DNA of 35,651 nucleotides from an uncultured Alteromonadaceae bacterium (GCA_950073835.1 CATMRP010000032.1:1-35651), one strand, 5' to 3'. Counted from the first letter of the stretch, positions 1-9,232 are shown. A program made the numbers and translations. The notes: generated from the sequence alone by a model not told the origin.

Positions 1-492
1 TCACTGGCAATTGCCATATTAACCGTATCAGATACCCGTACCCTGGATACCGACACCTCAGGTCAGTACCTGGTTGAGGCTGTAACTGAAGCTGGCCACG
101 CTATAGCCGATCGCCAACTGGTTATTGATGATATTTACCAGCAACGAGCCATCGTATCGGCGTGGATTGCTGACCCGGCGGTAGAAGCTATTCTGGTGAC
201 CGGCGGTACCGGTTTTACCGGCAGGGATTCAACGCCCGAGGCGCTTAGCGTATTGTTTGATAAAACCGTCGACGGCTTTGGCGAATTGTTCCGCTACCTG
301 AGTTTTCAGGAAATTGGTACCTCCACTATTCAGTCACGGGCGCTGGCCGGTTTTGCCAATCGTACTGTTATTTTTTGTCTGCCTGGCTCGACCGGCGCCT
401 GTAAAACGGCCTGGCAAGGTATTATTCGCTCCCAGTTGGATGCCAGCTTTAAGCCATGTAACTTTGTTGGACATTTAAAGGGCAATCACTAG
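1..492 (+). CDS. moaB: Molybdenum cofactor biosynthesis protein MoaB (5' end missing)
   Basis: The reading frame is open from base 1 to the TAG at 490-492, so about 163 C-terminal residues are visible and only a few N-terminal ones lie outside (E. coli MoaB is about 170 aa). The segment TGGTGFTGRDSTPEAL is the MoaB/MogA-type molybdopterin-binding signature. It is followed by a phosphate-binding LPGSTGACKTAW stretch near the end. In the family, MoaB/MogA-like proteins adenylylate molybdopterin before metal insertion in the cytoplasm; E. coli MoaB itself is of uncertain activity. It is the first visible gene of a moa-mod operon, and moaC starts 2 bases after its stop. MogA is the alternative, but the position next to moaC favours MoaB. 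Confidence 0.93.
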   Translation, partial: SLAIAILTVSDTRTLDTDTSGQYLVEAVTEAGHAIADRQLVIDDIYQQRAIVSAWIADPAVEAILVTGGTGFTGRDSTPEALSVLFDKTVDGFGELFRYLSFQEIGTSTIQSRALAGFANRTVIFCLPGSTGACKTAWQGIIRSQLDASFKPCNFVGHLKGNH

Positions 493-494
493 TT

Positions 495-974
495 ATGCAG
501 TTGTCTCATGTGAATAAACAGGGCGAAGCCAACATGGTGGATGTCAGCGGTAAAGCGGTAACTACCCGTGAAGCCATTGCTGAAGGTGAGTTACACTTAA
601 GTGCTGAGGCGCTGGCGCAGGTTAAAAATAACAGTGCCGCCAAGGGCGACGTGCTGGCTGTGGCCAGAATTGCCGGTATTCAGGGGGCGAAACAGTGTGC
701 CAGCCTGATCCCACTATGTCATCCCTTAGCGCTGAGTAAAGTGGATATCGAATTCACTTTGGATGAGCTGAATAACCGCATTATTACTCGTTGCCGCTGC
801 AAGCTGAATGGCCAGACCGGCGTGGAAATGGAAGCGCTGACCGGCGTTAATGTGGCGCTATTGACCCTGTTTGATATGTGTAAGGCGGTGGATCCGGCTA
901 TGCGAATGACCAATGTCCGAGTGTTGCACAAGCAGGGCGGTAAGAGTGGTCTGTGGAGTCGTGATGAAAGTTAA
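495..974 (+). CDS. moaC: Cyclic pyranopterin monophosphate synthase MoaC
   Basis: This 159-aa protein matches MoaC over its whole length. It has MVDVSGKAVTTREAIAEG near the N-terminus, the conserved IPLCHPLALSKV block and GVEMEALTGVNVALLTLFDMCKA, which carry the active-site His, Glu and Asp residues. MoaC acts after MoaA in the cytoplasm and converts the 3',8-cyclo-GTP intermediate to cyclic pyranopterin monophosphate, the first stable pterin of the pathway. The ATG at 495 lies 2 bases after the moaB stop. The 3' end overlaps moaD by 11 bases, so translational coupling is likely. Length is normal and nothing is odd. Confidence 0.97.
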   Translation: MQLSHVNKQGEANMVDVSGKAVTTREAIAEGELHLSAEALAQVKNNSAAKGDVLAVARIAGIQGAKQCASLIPLCHPLALSKVDIEFTLDELNNRIITRCRCKLNGQTGVEMEALTGVNVALLTLFDMCKAVDPAMRMTNVRVLHKQGGKSGLWSRDES

Positions 975-1206
975 GTTTTTTGCTCAGATCCGGGAAGTGA
1001 CCGGCACCGAATCGCTGGACATGGCGGTACCGGCTGATGCCACCATAGAAGGGGTGCGTCAGACGTTAATGGCCAGAGGTCCGCAGTGGCAGGAAGCGCT
1101 GTCGGCCAATGTGCTCTGCGCCTGCAACCAGACACTTTGTGATGGCAGCAAGACGGTGTCTGAGCAGGATGAAGTGGCGTTTTTTCCACCGGTTACCGGA
1201 GGGTAG
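964..1206 (+). CDS. moaD: Molybdopterin synthase small (sulfur carrier) subunit MoaD
   Basis: This is an 80-aa ubiquitin-fold sulfur carrier. It starts MKVKFFAQIRE and ends in the diagnostic Gly-Gly (FFPPVTGG), which is adenylylated and turned into a thiocarboxylate that donates sulfur to the pterin. The ATG at 964 was chosen over the in-frame upstream ATG at 913 because MoaD homology begins there. It overlaps the end of moaC by 11 bases. The partner subunit moaE begins 1 base after the stop, and the last codons of moaD carry the GGAGGG that serves as the moaE ribosome binding site. Confidence 0.95.
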   Translation: MKVKFFAQIREVTGTESLDMAVPADATIEGVRQTLMARGPQWQEALSANVLCACNQTLCDGSKTVSEQDEVAFFPPVTGG

Positions 1207-1207
1207 A

Positions 1208-1681
1208 ATGTTTGCACGGGTCTGTGAAGCCGATTTTAGCCAACAAGCGCTGTACGATGAGCTTTGTGAACATAACCAGGCCAGTCAGTCGGGCGCCGTG
1301 GTCACCTTTACCGGCCGGGTGAGAGATTACAATGCCGAAGGTGGTATCGATGGCATTGAACTGGAATATTATCCGGGGATGACCGAGTCCGCCCTGCAGC
1401 AATTACTTGAGCAGGCAACGGCGCGATTTGAGCTTACCAATGCCGGTATTGTGCACCGGGTAGGCAAATTGCCCAATCAGGCGCAAATTGTCTGGGTGGG
1501 CACCTGCGCAGCTCATCGCCAGGATGCTTTTAACGGGGCGTCGTACATGATGGACATGCTCAAACAATCGGTACCTATCTGGAAAAAAGAATGGGCAGGA
1601 GACATATCAACCTGGGTGGCTGCTAAAGGCACCGACAGTGAGGCGGCAATGCGTTGGCTGACTGATGAAAAGGACGACTAA
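1208..1681 (+). CDS. moaE: Molybdopterin synthase catalytic subunit MoaE
   Basis: This 157-aa protein has the MoaE core: GAVVTFTGRVRDYN near residue 30, LEYYPGM, the HRVGKL segment, and the Lys-rich active-site region LKQSVPIWKKE near residues 120-130, whose lysines bind cyclic pyranopterin monophosphate. With MoaD it forms the heterotetramer that puts the dithiolene sulfurs on the pterin. The ATG at 1208 is preceded by GGAGGG inside the end of moaD. Longer in-frame starts at 1109 and 1142 would overlap moaD and add non-homologous sequence, so they were rejected. modA follows after 6 bases. Confidence 0.96.
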   Translation: MFARVCEADFSQQALYDELCEHNQASQSGAVVTFTGRVRDYNAEGGIDGIELEYYPGMTESALQQLLEQATARFELTNAGIVHRVGKLPNQAQIVWVGTCAAHRQDAFNGASYMMDMLKQSVPIWKKEWAGDISTWVAAKGTDSEAAMRWLTDEKDD

Positions 1682-1687
1682 CCGGCA

Positions 1688-2449
1688 ATGAACCAAGTTA
1701 TGCAGTATGTGTGGGCATTCATTGTTGTTGTCTGCGCAATTCCGATGGCCCACGCTGCGCCATCTATCAATGTAGCAGTAGCAGCCAATTTTGCGGCACC
1801 ACTGCAAAAGCTGCTGCCCGAATTCGAAGCGGCTTCCGGTATTAAGGTGCGAGTAAGTGTTGGCTCTAGCGGCGCATTATTTGCGCAGATCCAACATGGC
1901 GCGCCTTATGATTTATTTTTGTCTGCCGACAGTAAACGCCCCCAGGCGCTGGTCGCCTCAGGCAGGGTGACTGTATCAGCGGTGCAGACCTACGCGGTGG
2001 GCCATCTGGCACTGGTGGGCAACATTAACGGTCTTAGCGATCCACAGTTAATGGCGGCGGGCAACAGAGTCGCCATTGCCGAGCCAGACATAGCCCCATA
2101 CGGACGAGCAGCTAAACAGTTGCTGGAGCAGGCCGGACTGTGGGAACAACTTGCGCCGCGGCTTATTCGCGGTACTAACATTCAACAGACACTGCAATTC
2201 TGGCAAACCGGCAATGTGGATGTGGCGTTTATTGCTGCTTCTCAATGTGTTAGCTATCAACTGAGTTGCCAGACACTGCCAGATACCTACGCGCCGATTA
2301 TTCAGCAGCTGGCGGTCACCGGTCAGGGTGAATCGGCTGTAGCTGCTGAACAGCTTGCCGCATTCCTGCGCAGCCCACAGATTCAATCGCAACTGGCAGA
2401 TGCCGGGTATGCGCCGCTCACGTCAGACTTCACTGCAGGAAGTCGTTGA
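1688..2449 (+). CDS. modA: Molybdate ABC transporter periplasmic binding protein ModA
   Basis: This 253-aa protein begins with a signal peptide: a hydrophobic stretch YVWAFIVVVCAIPMAHA with cleavage expected after AHA. The mature part has ModA hallmarks: INVAVAANFAAPLQKL, the oxyanion-binding VGSSGALFAQIQHGAPYDLFLSAD, and later a GTNIQQTLQFWQTGNVDVAFI segment. It captures molybdate or tungstate in the periplasm and delivers it to ModB. Its stop codon overlaps the modB start by 4 bases. Fusion of moa and mod genes in one operon links metal supply with cofactor synthesis. Confidence 0.95.
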   Translation: MNQVMQYVWAFIVVVCAIPMAHAAPSINVAVAANFAAPLQKLLPEFEAASGIKVRVSVGSSGALFAQIQHGAPYDLFLSADSKRPQALVASGRVTVSAVQTYAVGHLALVGNINGLSDPQLMAAGNRVAIAEPDIAPYGRAAKQLLEQAGLWEQLAPRLIRGTNIQQTLQFWQTGNVDVAFIAASQCVSYQLSCQTLPDTYAPIIQQLAVTGQGESAVAAEQLAAFLRSPQIQSQLADAGYAPLTSDFTAGSR

Positions 2450-3126
2450 GCGTGGAATTTTCGGCAATCTGGCTTACCCTCAAACTGGCAGGGGTATCAA
2501 CGTTACTGCTGATGCTGGTTGCTATACCAGTGAGCTGGTGGTTAAGCCGCTGGAACAGCCGCTTTAAGGCAGTAGTGCAGGCTTGTGTGGCATTACCGCT
2601 GGTGTTACCCCCTACGGTGCTGGGTTTTTATTTTCTACTGGCGTTTGCGCCCGGCAGCCTGATTGGTGAGCTTTGGTTATCCGTAACCGGTGAGCGCCTG
2701 GCATTCACTTTTGAAGCCCTCGTATTCGGCTCGGTAATTTACTCATTTCCCTTCGCGGTGCAGCCACTTTACGCCGGCTTCGCGCAGTTACATCCGCACT
2801 ACTTACACACAGCAAAGATGCTCAATTTACCCTGGCACGTGCGTTTGCAACGGGTTGCTTTACCGGCGGTAATGCCAAGCCTGCTGATTGCTGCCGGGTT
2901 GAGTTTTGCCCACACGGTGGGCGAATTTGGTGTGGTACTGATGATTGGTGGCAACATACCCGGAGAAACAAGGGTGGTGTCTATTGCGTTGTTCGACCAG
3001 GTGGAATCACTCAATTATGGCAGTGCTCACCAACTGGCGGCTGCATTACTGGTATTCTCGCTATTTTTGCTGATTGCCCTTTATTGGCTGCAGGGGCGGC
3101 GGAGGCTTAAATGGAATGTCATGTAA
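2446..3126 (+). CDS. modB: Molybdate ABC transporter permease ModB
   Basis: This 226-aa inner-membrane protein has about five hydrophobic segments. The ABC permease EAA-like loop (HTAKMLNLPWHVRLQRVALP) docks onto the ATPase, and the ModB-typical PLVLPPTVLGFYFL lies near residue 50. The TTG at 2446 overlaps the modA TGA (TTGA) and has GGAAG just upstream; a GTG two codons later is the alternative start. The 3' end overlaps modC by 16 bases, so the three transport genes are probably coupled. It forms the channel for molybdate released from ModA. Confidence 0.94.
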   Translation: MSVEFSAIWLTLKLAGVSTLLLMLVAIPVSWWLSRWNSRFKAVVQACVALPLVLPPTVLGFYFLLAFAPGSLIGELWLSVTGERLAFTFEALVFGSVIYSFPFAVQPLYAGFAQLHPHYLHTAKMLNLPWHVRLQRVALPAVMPSLLIAAGLSFAHTVGEFGVVLMIGGNIPGETRVVSIALFDQVESLNYGSAHQLAAALLVFSLFLLIALYWLQGRRRLKWNVM

Positions 3127-4133
3127 CGGCTATATCCAGCCAGTTTGGGCTGGATATAGCGCTAACGACTGCTGCTGAGCCAGATTGGCTGGGTATCATT
3201 GGCCATTCCGGTGCCGGTAAATCTACCTTTTTGCAGGCGCTGGCCGGGTTTAACTCGGCCGCAAATGTGACCGGTCGCTGGCACGATAGAGATCTTAGTC
3301 AGCCCGAGAAGGCGGTGCTGGTGAGTGCGCAAACGCCACTGTTTCCGGCGCTCAGTGTGGCAGGCAACCTTGAACTGGTGGCCAGGCATAATCAGCAACT
3401 GGCTAATGTTAAGACCATTGTGGCGCTGTGTGAATGTACTGCATTGATGTCCCGGCAAACCAACGAGTTGTCAGGCGGCGAACTGCAGCGGGTAAAGCTT
3501 GCCCGGGCGTTGCTGGCCAACCCAACGTTGTTGCTGTTGGATGAGAGCTTCAGCGCAATGGATCGCGCTCTGCGCTTTGGCATTTTACAGCAACTAAAAG
3601 CTTACCTGGGCCAGCGCGTTAAAGTGATCATGGTGAGCCATGATATCAACGACATCATAGTGAGTTGCGATCATTTAGGCATCATAGAAAGCGGCCATTG
3701 TGTGGCCTGTGGGCCACTCAGTGAGATGCTTAACCGGTCCGCCCACATGACTAACCATTCACTGCCTTTAATCAATGTACTGCACGGTAAGATAAAAGCG
3801 AAAAATAAAGGGGTTAGCCGGATATCCATAGGCGAGACATCGGTTAACGTGGTGGATGAATCGGCTATCCCGACAGAACACTCTGTGCGGCTATTAATCC
3901 CTGCCAGTGAAATAACGCTCGCCACTGACAATAGCTCTGCGCTACACACTAATTGCCTGCAGGGCACTGTGCAATCAGTAACATCTTATTCAGCCACACA
4001 AAATGCAGTAAAAATTATATGCGAGGGACAAGAATTAGCGGCGCTGCTGGATAACTATGATAGCCGGATTAATCTGCTGCAGGAAGGGCAGTTGATATGG
4101 GCATATTTCAGTGGTCAGCAAACGCTGGCTTGA
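3111..4133 (+). CDS. modC: Molybdate ABC transporter ATPase ModC
   Basis: This 340-aa protein has an ABC ATPase domain followed by a C-terminal TOBE/Mop-type domain (about residues 225-340). Walker A is GHSGAGKS at 31-38, the signature LSGGE at 120-124, and Walker B ends in D144-E145. The residue after the catalytic Glu is Ser instead of the more common Pro. The switch His is in MVSHDIND. It energises molybdate import through ModB, and the C-terminal domain probably binds oxyanion as a regulator. It ends 12 bases from the convergent GGDEF gene with no clear terminator between them, so some antisense overlap of the transcripts is likely. Confidence 0.94.
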   Translation: MECHVTAISSQFGLDIALTTAAEPDWLGIIGHSGAGKSTFLQALAGFNSAANVTGRWHDRDLSQPEKAVLVSAQTPLFPALSVAGNLELVARHNQQLANVKTIVALCECTALMSRQTNELSGGELQRVKLARALLANPTLLLLDESFSAMDRALRFGILQQLKAYLGQRVKVIMVSHDINDIIVSCDHLGIIESGHCVACGPLSEMLNRSAHMTNHSLPLINVLHGKIKAKNKGVSRISIGETSVNVVDESAIPTEHSVRLLIPASEITLATDNSSALHTNCLQGTVQSVTSYSATQNAVKIICEGQELAALLDNYDSRINLLQEGQLIWAYFSGQQTLA

Positions 4134-4145
4134 TCCTGCGTAACA

Positions 4146-5120
4146 TCAGCATGGCCGATTTTGCTGCTCAGAACTGCCCTGAATCCGCGCTTTACCGGCC
4201 AGTTTAGCTTCGTAAAGGTACAAGTCGGCCTCACTCAGCAGTTGCTCAAGGCCAGGCGTATTACTCGGCGGTGATATTACATAGCCGGCGCTGATGGTGA
4301 CCTTCGCAAGTGGACTGGCTTCGTTATCGATAGATAAATTAGCCACGGCGTCTACCATACTCTGACCGATATTCCGGCATTTTTCCGGTGTGGTGTCGGG
4401 CAAAAAGACACTAAATTCTTCGCCACCAAAACGCACTATACTGTCGTGAGGACCAGGTAATTGCTCTTTTAAGGTTTGTGCCACGTCAAACAGACACTTG
4501 TCGCCAACCACGTGACCGTAACGGTCGTTGAAGCCCTTGAAGTAGTCAATATCAATCATGATAACGCCCAGAGATTTACGCTCCCGTGACAGACGTTTAA
4601 GCTGTGTTGGGATTTCGGTAAACAAATAATAGCGGTTATACAGCGCGGTTAACTGATCCTTAAAAGTCAGTTCGGTTAACAAATCCAGGCGTAACTTACT
4701 TTGCAATATGTTTTTTACCCTGTGAACCAGTGTCGAGGCAATAACCGGCTTTCTGACATAATCCGAAGCGCCGGCCTGCCAGCACATATTCTGGGTTTCT
4801 GCATTGCCCTCACCGGTAATAAACATCACCGGGCAAGCGGAAGTGGTGCGGTGTTGCTTTAATTGTTGGCAGAGCTCTATGCCGTTTATACCAGGCATAT
4901 TGATGTCGAGAATAATGAGGTCCGGCGGTAGTTGTTCGCAAAAGCCGATCACCCTGGCCGGGTCGTGAAGAAACTTGCATTGCACCATATCACTTAAAAT
5001 AGTCGTGACTACCAGGCAACTGGATCTCTCGTCATCAACTACCAACACAGTGCAGTCAGCTAAACCTTTGCTGGCATAAACAGATGCTTCCAGTGTGGTG
5101 TATCCGGTTGTCTGTGTCAT
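4146..5120 (-). CDS. Response regulator with active GGDEF (diguanylate cyclase) domain
   Basis: This 324-aa protein has an N-terminal receiver domain (about residues 23-140). Its acidic pocket is D29-D30, the phospho-acceptor is D72 in LIILDINMPG, and the conserved Lys is in VRKPV. A GGDEF domain follows (about 150-315) with an intact GGEEF at 232-236, so it should make c-di-GMP from GTP upon phosphorylation. The inhibitory I-site (RxxD five residues before GGEEF) is missing: the position reads GPHD, so product inhibition may be weak. The ATG at 5118-5120 has no strong ribosome binding site. It is transcribed away from the hybrid kinase at 5710 and is paralogous to the regulator at 9233, which suggests one phosphorelay module. 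Confidence 0.92.
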   Translation of the reverse strand: MTQTTGYTTLEASVYASKGLADCTVLVVDDERSSCLVVTTILSDMVQCKFLHDPARVIGFCEQLPPDLIILDINMPGINGIELCQQLKQHRTTSACPVMFITGEGNAETQNMCWQAGASDYVRKPVIASTLVHRVKNILQSKLRLDLLTELTFKDQLTALYNRYYLFTEIPTQLKRLSRERKSLGVIMIDIDYFKGFNDRYGHVVGDKCLFDVAQTLKEQLPGPHDSIVRFGGEEFSVFLPDTTPEKCRNIGQSMVDAVANLSIDNEASPLAKVTISAGYVISPPSNTPGLEQLLSEADLYLYEAKLAGKARIQGSSEQQNRPC

Positions 5121-5709
5121 AGGGTAGTACTTTGCTGCGTAGTGATTGTTTAGGTGGCATGCCTGTGGCGAAGCGATACCTCACCCCTAATGACTTCCCG
5201 TGTCGGTTGACTATCCGGCGGCGCTCTGGTCTCTAATTCCCTGTAAGCTTAATTAAAGTTTACATGATTACATTTAATTTACAATTGACGAAGTTCAAAG
5301 TCAGTATTGACCCAAAATCATCGCTACTCTGGGAATTTTCTCTTCCAGTTATCGTAAATACGTAAATTTACACTAGGGGCTGTTGATCTTTGCTGTACAC
5401 TTTTGCAGCAGTCTGTGTATCATTTAGACAAGGCGACTGTTTGCAGGTCTAGTGGGCTAAATCAAAAACAGTCAACACAGTATAAATGATACACAGGCGC
5501 TGCCCGAAGGGGTCGTCATGAAAGCATTTTACTCATTGTCACAGCCCTTTGACGTAGAACAACTATGCCTTCAGGACTGCTCCGCGATTAAAATGCTTTC
5601 ATATAGACCAAAAATCGTACAGCAAAGATCAACAGCCCCTAGTCTTAAAAATACGCTTCGTAAAATATTTGCGAACGGGTGTCAGACAGCTTCTTGAAGG
5701 GTTTAGCGT
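5121..5709. other. Divergent intergenic region interrupted by a MITE
   Basis: This 589-base region separates the divergent GGDEF regulator and hybrid kinase genes. The part at 5250-5370 is AT-rich and probably held their promoters. A 264-bp inverted-repeat element occupies 5376-5639, leaving only 70 bases between it and the kinase start. No other gene was recognised. Confidence 0.6.
5376..5639 (+). mobile_element. 264-bp MITE-like element, copy 1
   Basis: The element has terminal inverted repeats beginning GGGGCTGTTGATCTTTGC and extending about 23 bases. It is flanked by TA on both sides (5374-5375 and 5640-5641), as expected for a TA target duplication. It has no reading frame for a transposase. 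Base-by-base reading shows the same sequence, reverse-complemented, at 18070-18333 with no difference seen. Internally it holds two long inverted repeats, so a single strand can fold into a closing stem with two arms. TA duplication fits IS630/Tc1-type or some IS5-group transposases; the source transposase is not in this window. Confidence 0.88.
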
Positions 5710-8700
5710 TTGAGAAAAGTATCAGTCAGGGCGTATTCACTTGCTGCAGCCGTTATTATTGTTGTGGTTGCCATGATCGCCGACCATCACATTTCAGAAT
5801 CCTATAACCAGGCTGTGGTAGAGGATTTGCAAATTAATCAGCGTGAAGTAGAGGCACTGCTCAGAAACGCGTATGCCTCATATCGAGATGATGTATTTTT
5901 CTTGTATTCGACGCCGCCCATAAGTGGTTTAACCCGGGCAGCCAGAAATAACGGTCTCGACCCGTTAGATAATACTACCACCTTACAATGGCAAAACCGG
6001 CTGACCAATATCTTTCGCGGTTTTGTGGAAAATAACCGGGCCTATTACCAATTACGGTTGCTCGACCAGCAGGGTAACGAAACCATTCGGGTAGAGCGTA
6101 GCAACGGCAGAGTGTCTGCCGCCACTGCAAGCGATTTGCAGGAAAAAGGTGACCGCTATTATTTCACAAGCACTAAGATGCTTGCTGAAAAACAGCTCTT
6201 TGTATCCAATATAGATTTGAACCGCAAATATGGTCGAATCGCTTTCCCTCATCAACCCACATTACGCCTGGCATTACCCATTTATTCTGCAGGCGAGTTT
6301 TTTGGTGTACTTGTCGCCAATATAGATGTAACAGATTTACTGGGCGCATTGGATGTCCTGGTGGGTGACCATTTGGACATTGTGCTGACCGATTATGAGC
6401 AATACTTTATTAAACATCCTCAGGCAACACTGGTTTTTAGTCGGGACCTGGCGCCGGAACGTACATTTACCAGTGAGTATAAGGTTACTGCCGCTGAAAT
6501 CAGCGGTTTAAAGCGCTATGTTAGTTTAAGTGCCGGGATCTCAGAGTTGGGACTCAGCAATGATATTTTTATTGCGGCGGGAGAAAACGGCTTGCTACAT
6601 GCCTATATTCTGCTGGATGATAACTATTACCACAGTCAGCTATTTAACCGGCGACTTGAATCGATGGCGGGTTTAGCGGCGGTGTTGACGCTGGCCCTAT
6701 TAGCGCTGCAGTACCTGGCACGTAATAACCAACGATTAACCCAATTACTCGCTGCTGCCGAAGAGGCCAAGGCTGCTGTAGATGTTGCCGAGGACGCGGT
6801 AATTACGGTTGGTAATGACTGGCGCGTAAATACCCACAATCAGTCGTTTGAAAGTATGTTCTTGCTTGGGGAACAAGTCGTCACGGGTCGGAAATTTACC
6901 GACCTGCTAAGGCAATTAGGCGGCGAAGAAGTGGCTGAATCTCTTGAATCACACCTTGGCACAGGCCTGAGCGGCGTGGAATGGTTACATCAAAGCAAAA
7001 ATGGCACTTGTAAATGGTATCACTGCAAAGTCAATAAAATAGATAATCCGCAGGCGGAGGCTGCATATGCAGCGGTTATCCGCGATATTACGGTAGAAAA
7101 AGAAAGCCTGATGAATGTGGCTGAGACTAACCGAAAACTGGAAGAACAGGTAGATCAGCGTACCGAAGAGCTTAAAAAAGCCCGTGACGAGGCGCTGGAA
7201 CTGAGTCAGCTTAAAACAAATTTTATTTCTACCATCAGCCATGAAATGCGCACGCCGCTTAATGGTATTGTTGGTGCTACCACATTGTTGCGTGGCGAGG
7301 CGCTCACTCCCAAGCAGACCCAACTGCTGGCCATGGCAGAAGGTAGCGTGGATAATCTTAAGCGATTGATCAATGACGTTCTGGACCTGTCTAAAATAGA
7401 GGCTGGAAAACTGGAACTTGAGTTTCAGAATTTTAACCCCGAAGCCCTTATCGAAAGTATTACCAGTACCATGTCAGTGGTAGCCAGTCAAAAAGGAATT
7501 GGCTTTTATATTGATACTAGCGAATTAAAATTTGCCTTAGTTCACAGCGATCCACACCGGCTCACCCAGGTGATCAATAATATTTTGAATAACGCGATTA
7601 AGTTTACCAGCGATGGGTATGTGTTACTTACCTGTCGGAGCGAGGTGGAGCAAAGCAATGCCGTGCTAGTGATAGAAGTCACCGACACCGGCAAAGGGAT
7701 ATCACCGGCACAACAGGAGAAATTGTTTACGCCATTTAGTCAGGCCGATGAGACTATTGCGGCCAGCTATGGCGGCACTGGGCTGGGATTGTCGATATGC
7801 CGGGAGATCCTGTCGTTGCTCAACGGCTCTATTGCCGTCGAATCGGAAGAGCAGGCGGGGGCGACGTTTACTATTCGCGTTCCCCTGGAAATATGGCAAC
7901 TGCGAGAAGGGGAAGCACCGAGGCTGGATGGCAGTAATGCTGGGGTAGTGATTAATAGTGAGCCGCTGGAAACCGTACTTAAACAACTATTAGTGTGTAT
8001 CGGTGCAAAACCGTTGGTGTACCATCGGATGCTTTCCCTGACCGAAGTGCAGTCCTGTACTTACCTGTTTATTGAACAAAGCAGCAGTTATTACAGTGCT
8101 TTTACCCATTTCTGGTCGCTTTGTGTGGCTGAAGAACAGCCCCTTCCATCACTGTTTGTTATTGCTAAGAGTGCATCGGCTGCCGATCACAGTTTACCGC
8201 AAGCGACTATTCTGGTTCAGCCATTGTATCGGTCTGTTTTCCTTTCCAATGTGGTTGATAGCAGAGCGAAAAGATCGCCATTATCTGCTAACTGTCCTGA
8301 CAGCAGGCGCAGCTCTGATGTGCCAGAAGAGAGCTCTACAGCCACGGTGGATATCAGTGCAAAGTATATTTTAATTGTTGATGATAACGAAATTAACCGG
8401 CAGGTTGCTGAATTTATCCTAGAACCTTATGGGCCAAAAGTATTCAGTGCCGTCAATGGTGAGGACGCCATTGAGCAGTTGCGCAGCAATCCCGATATTA
8501 ATCTGGTCTTGATGGATTGCAATATGCCGGTGCTTAATGGTTATGATGCTACCAGAGCTATCAGAGAAGGAAAGGCTGGTGAACGGCATCGCCATATTCC
8601 GATAATTGCATTGACGGCCAACGCCATGAAAGGCGAGAGTGAGAAGTGCTATGACGCCGGTATGAATAATTACCTGACCAAGCCTATAGATGCGAGTGAG

Positions 8701-9120
8701 TTTATTAACAAAGTGAAGGGCAGTCTGGGCTCAAGCAGCGCGGCAAAGGCCGCCAAGCCAAAGGTTGAAGAGGCGACTCAGACCCTCTGGCAATGTGATG
8801 AGGCATTGGTGCGACTGGACAGCAATAAGGCGTTGCTCAAAAAGTTATTGTCACTGTTTATCAGTGAGAGTAATGAGAAGCTTACCACCTTAGAGCAGGC
8901 TATAGCCACCGAAGACCGGGAAAAAGTACGTTTTACTGCCCATGCCCTGAAAGGTAATGCTGCAGAAATAGGCGCTAACCTGCTCAAAGAAAAGCTCAAA
9001 GAACTGGAAGATCAGGCACAAGCCGCAACACAATCTGAAATGCAAGCGGTTTACGAGCAAATTGTCCGGCAGATGCCTGCGCTGCAGGCGCAATTTGAAC
9101 AGTTTATTAAAGATGATTAA
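5710..9120 (+). CDS. Hybrid sensor histidine kinase (sensor-PAS-HisKA-HATPase-REC-Hpt)
   Basis: This 1136-aa membrane kinase starts at a TTG with GAAGG upstream. Domains in order: TM1 about residues 8-24; an extracytoplasmic sensor of about 290 aa that resembles a Cache-type fold; TM2 about 319-337; a PAS domain about 350-460; a short coiled coil; HisKA with phospho-acceptor H511 in TISHEMRTPLNG; and HATPase with N-box NNILNNAIKF, DTGKGI and GGTGLGLSI. A degenerate receiver-like segment follows (about 745-850, no Asp pocket). Then come a true receiver (885-1005, D936 in VLMDCNMP) and a C-terminal Hpt with H1078 in AHALKGN. This gives a full His-Asp-His relay. Neighbouring receiver proteins on both sides are likely outputs. 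The promoter region contains a MITE. Confidence 0.93.
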   Translation: MRKVSVRAYSLAAAVIIVVVAMIADHHISESYNQAVVEDLQINQREVEALLRNAYASYRDDVFFLYSTPPISGLTRAARNNGLDPLDNTTTLQWQNRLTNIFRGFVENNRAYYQLRLLDQQGNETIRVERSNGRVSAATASDLQEKGDRYYFTSTKMLAEKQLFVSNIDLNRKYGRIAFPHQPTLRLALPIYSAGEFFGVLVANIDVTDLLGALDVLVGDHLDIVLTDYEQYFIKHPQATLVFSRDLAPERTFTSEYKVTAAEISGLKRYVSLSAGISELGLSNDIFIAAGENGLLHAYILLDDNYYHSQLFNRRLESMAGLAAVLTLALLALQYLARNNQRLTQLLAAAEEAKAAVDVAEDAVITVGNDWRVNTHNQSFESMFLLGEQVVTGRKFTDLLRQLGGEEVAESLESHLGTGLSGVEWLHQSKNGTCKWYHCKVNKIDNPQAEAAYAAVIRDITVEKESLMNVAETNRKLEEQVDQRTEELKKARDEALELSQLKTNFISTISHEMRTPLNGIVGATTLLRGEALTPKQTQLLAMAEGSVDNLKRLINDVLDLSKIEAGKLELEFQNFNPEALIESITSTMSVVASQKGIGFYIDTSELKFALVHSDPHRLTQVINNILNNAIKFTSDGYVLLTCRSEVEQSNAVLVIEVTDTGKGISPAQQEKLFTPFSQADETIAASYGGTGLGLSICREILSLLNGSIAVESEEQAGATFTIRVPLEIWQLREGEAPRLDGSNAGVVINSEPLETVLKQLLVCIGAKPLVYHRMLSLTEVQSCTYLFIEQSSSYYSAFTHFWSLCVAEEQPLPSLFVIAKSASAADHSLPQATILVQPLYRSVFLSNVVDSRAKRSPLSANCPDSRRSSDVPEESSTATVDISAKYILIVDDNEINRQVAEFILEPYGPKVFSAVNGEDAIEQLRSNPDINLVLMDCNMPVLNGYDATRAIREGKAGERHRHIPIIALTANAMKGESEKCYDAGMNNYLTKPIDASEFINKVKGSLGSSSAAKAAKPKVEEATQTLWQCDEALVRLDSNKALLKKLLSLFISESNEKLTTLEQAIATEDREKVRFTAHALKGNAAEIGANLLKEKLKELEDQAQAATQSEMQAVYEQIVRQMPALQAQFEQFIKDD

Positions 9121-9232
9121 TCATCCCGTCAATTTAATGTCACTCGTCAAAATAGTGACTACTAAAGTTGTATGGCACTTTGTTAACTTAGCGTATATAA
9201 CTTAACCGATATGTGCTTTTTGAGGTAGTGCT

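Noticed and set aside
5376-5639. The MITE as a derivative of the IS1182-like element at 21627
   Set aside because: Ends differ (GGGGCTGTTGATC against CAGACTGTTGAAA) apart from a short CTGTTGA, and the target duplications differ (TA against 21 bp).
8072-8374. 100-codon frame inside the hybrid kinase gene
   Set aside because: It is out of frame within a continuous, homologous 1136-aa coding sequence.
9139-9159. Hairpin GTCACT/AGTGAC after the hybrid kinase gene as a terminator
   Set aside because: Only 6 bp and followed by TACTAAAG with no T-run, so support is too weak.
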